A DNA stretch of 13,398 nt, taken from positions 1-13,398 of the forward strand of contig JAIRMO010000060.1 of the NCBI GenBank assembly GCA_031258625.1. The letters run 5' to 3'. How positions within the stretch are numbered: the stretch's first letter is position 1; each line of letters starts with the position of its first letter. This document shows positions 11,924 through 13,398 of this stretch, one piece after another. This stretch comes from Spirochaetaceae bacterium. GTDB taxonomy: Bacteria > Spirochaetota > Spirochaetia > Treponematales > Breznakiellaceae. The notes under the pieces are model-generated. The model ran no database searches and was not told the origin of the DNA. It was given only the letters and a program-made list of their open reading frames with translations. The position numbers and the translations under genes were made by a program.

Positions 11924-11958
11924 CGAGACAGCCCCGGCAGGGTGCCGGGGCTGTCTCG
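11924..11958 (-). terminator. 15-bp perfect hairpin downstream of the beta-helix gene
   Basis: CGAGACAGCCCCGGC pairs perfectly with GCCGGGGCTGTCTCG across the loop AGGGT. It begins 32 bases beyond the stop of the leftward beta-helix gene, where its terminator should be. No T-tract follows on either strand, so termination would not be classical; it may act as an mRNA 3'-end stabiliser. Confidence 0.5.
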
Positions 11959-11990
11959 GACCGGCCGGCTGTGGACGCCGCTGGTGAGCT

Positions 11991-13281
11991 TTATAAACTA
12001 GCAGGTAAGTCTGTTCCTTCCACTGTCCGGGTCCAGTGGAATTTGCCGCTCTTGCTAAAGCTCTCGTTGCTCAATTCCAGCCTTCCCCAGACTCCACCGA
12101 GACCCTCATTACTTTCTTTCCCCGTGTTTGTATCAGCATAAGCACCATTAGAAATGCCGGGGCTCCAATAGTTCACCGCGCTAATCTTGCCACTGTTTAT
12201 GTCGTAATATTCCAGGGCAAATCGGTTATAAGAAGTACTATTGTTCAGGGACACGAAAAAGCGGCCGAAGCCTCCGTTTCCATTTTGTCCCTCAGATTGG
12301 GGCAGAAGCGCCGTGATGAGCTTCTTGTAAAAGGAATCGGAGAGCGTTCCGGTGAATCTTCCGTGCCAAACTTGTCGCTAACCAGTTGGTTGACCAGAGC
12401 AGTATGGTTATCAGTACTAGCGCCACTACCGGGATACAAGACCGTAACGTAGAAGTCAAACTCATCGCCCTGAAGCGTGTTATCTGTGATTTTCGGCTCG
12501 TCACCAGAGGCAATAGATTCCGGGTGAATCTGGATAAGGATCGCGGACGCCGGGGCATCGCTTGTTCCCGAACTCGTATTGGAAGAGCTGATGGTGTTAT
12601 TCGTAACCTCAATACCCACCCCATAGTCCCTAATAAAGATCCCTTGGGTCGCCGAGCCACTGGTATTGACAGCAGTAATGGTATTGTTGAGGATTTTAAT
12701 GCCTTCCGGCGGGTAACTCGTTGCTGTGGCGGTGCCACCCATCACAAAGAGCCCGGCAGCCATGCTTCCATTGGTGTTATAGGTTATGTTGCTGTTCTGT
12801 ACCGTAACATTCCTGCTGGCCAGATTCTCGCCGGTAAGATAGGCGCCGTTGTTGTACCGGCCTATGAATAGCGGCCCGAAATATGCGTTGTTAACTGATG
12901 CCGCTTTTGCTTTATCGGTAACCGCGATCTTCACCCCATCCAGGGTTACGTTGTCGTTGGCGAGGAGTATGCCGACCATGAGGGCGGTAGCCGAATCCTT
13001 CCCCAGGCCCTTGATGGTGTAGGGCGTGGTGTTGCGGTCATTCCCGGCGTCAATGACGATAGCGCCGGTACCACTGTTTGCGGCGGAGTAGAAGGCGGCG
13101 TTCAGGGTAACGACGCCATGGCCTCCGAGCTTCTTGGCCTTTTCGATAGTGGCCGCCAAATCCTCCGCGACATTATCAGTAGTCTCAGGCACCGAAACAA
13201 TCAATGCTACTTCGGAATCCTCCAGGGCGAGCGCATATAAAAAGGGGTAAAGGAGAAAGGGAAATCGGTCGATAGGGGCAC
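11991..13281 (-). pseudogene. Beta-helix surface/secreted protein gene, broken by a frameshift and an IS insertion
   Basis: One open frame runs from the IS junction to 12245 and encodes a Thr/Ser/Asn-rich right-handed beta-helix protein with repeated strands such as GIKILNNTITAV and GIEVTNNTISSS. Residues after DKFGTE lose this character. A second frame, open upstream of 12254 and ending at 11991, continues plausibly: WHGRFTGTLSDSFYKKLITA..., then NGGFGRFFVSLNNSTSYNRF and ALEYYDINSGK. One missing base in the AAA run at 12368-12370 (plus strand) would join them as DKF-WHGRF. The N-terminus, with any signal peptide, is cut off by the IS3-family end near 13282; the apparent start at 13354 lies in IS sequence. 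The protein was probably exported and carbohydrate-binding or adhesive, which is inference. I cannot exclude sequencing error for the frameshift. Its base composition looks less GC-rich than its neighbours. Confidence 0.75.
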
Positions 13282-13398
13282 TGTCGCGTCCTGGTTTAAA
13301 GTTGACACATGAGGAGCCGAAAGATGAGAGATGTGGTACGATACAGCGAGGCATTCAAGCTGAGGCTTGTAGAGGATGTGGTCGGTGGGAAATATAAG
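13282..13398 (+). mobile_element. Left end of an IS3-family insertion sequence (partial)
   Basis: The likely left terminus begins TGTCGCGTCCTGG at 13282, starting with TG as IS3-family ends do. It is followed by TTTAAAGTTGACACA, a ribosome binding site and the start of an OrfA gene. The rest lies outside the window, so neither the right end nor a target duplication can be seen. It interrupts the leftward beta-helix gene. Confidence 0.7.
13325..13398 (+). CDS. IS3-family transposase OrfA, N-terminal end (partial)
   Basis: Only about 24 codons are present, beginning MRDVVRYSEAFKLRLVED. This matches the start of IS3-family OrfA proteins ('RYSeeFKlqvV.e'), a helix-turn-helix protein that binds IS ends and forms transposase by frameshifting into OrfB. 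GAGGAG (13311-13316) lies 8 nt before the ATG. The match is short but characteristic and agrees with the IS-like terminus upstream. Confidence 0.7.

Overview
The window reads as chromosomal DNA of a spirochaete, most likely a Treponema of the insect-hindgut type. The basis is the style of the Ffh protein, a C-terminal tail-processing protease grouped with RsmE and a divergent TagA-like protein, and a large beta-helix protein of a kind I associate with gut treponemes. This is judged from protein resemblance alone; no rRNA is present. Most genes look GC-rich; the beta-helix remnant at the right end looks less so.

Layout. (1) Bases 1-1637, rightward: the C-terminal end of glycerol-3-phosphate dehydrogenase GpsA, then ffh, the protein subunit of the signal recognition particle. 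(2) Bases 1672-7517: a compact D-amino-acid module. Leftward are ridA-like (imine deaminase) and a D-threonine aldolase/D-serine dehydratase-like PLP enzyme, coupled by a 4-nt overlap. Divergently, rightward, are a YheO/DauR-type PAS-HTH regulator, a sodium:solute symporter and an N-acyl-D-amino-acid deacylase. The likely flow is import of (N-acyl-)D-amino acids, deacylation, PLP-dependent cleavage or deamination, and RidA removal of reactive enamine/imine products. The regulator sits at the divergent promoter, which carries two clear dyads. (3) Bases 7518-8526: repeat-rich DNA around a small RAYT-like (REP-associated tyrosine transposase) gene whose HUH histidines are replaced. It is bracketed by a 19-bp perfect inverted repeat and accompanied by C/G-rich REP-like hairpins. 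(4) Bases 8527-11545, leftward operon: ctpA (S41 protease), rsmE (16S rRNA m3U1498 methyltransferase) and a TagA/WecG-like glycosyltransferase lacking the usual active-site residues. A near-consensus promoter sits so close to the first ATG of ctpA that the message may be leaderless. (5) Bases 11546-11990: non-coding, with two more REP-like copies, a 47-nt symmetric interrupted palindrome, a 21-bp-period repeat and a 15-bp perfect hairpin. (6) Bases 11991-13281: a leftward beta-helix surface-protein gene broken by an apparent one-base frameshift and by an IS3-family element whose left end enters at about 13282 and runs off the window.

The two most interesting pieces are the HUH-less RAYT with its bracketing repeats and dispersed palindromes, and the self-contained D-amino-acid module with its candidate operators. 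No tRNA, rRNA or CRISPR array was seen.
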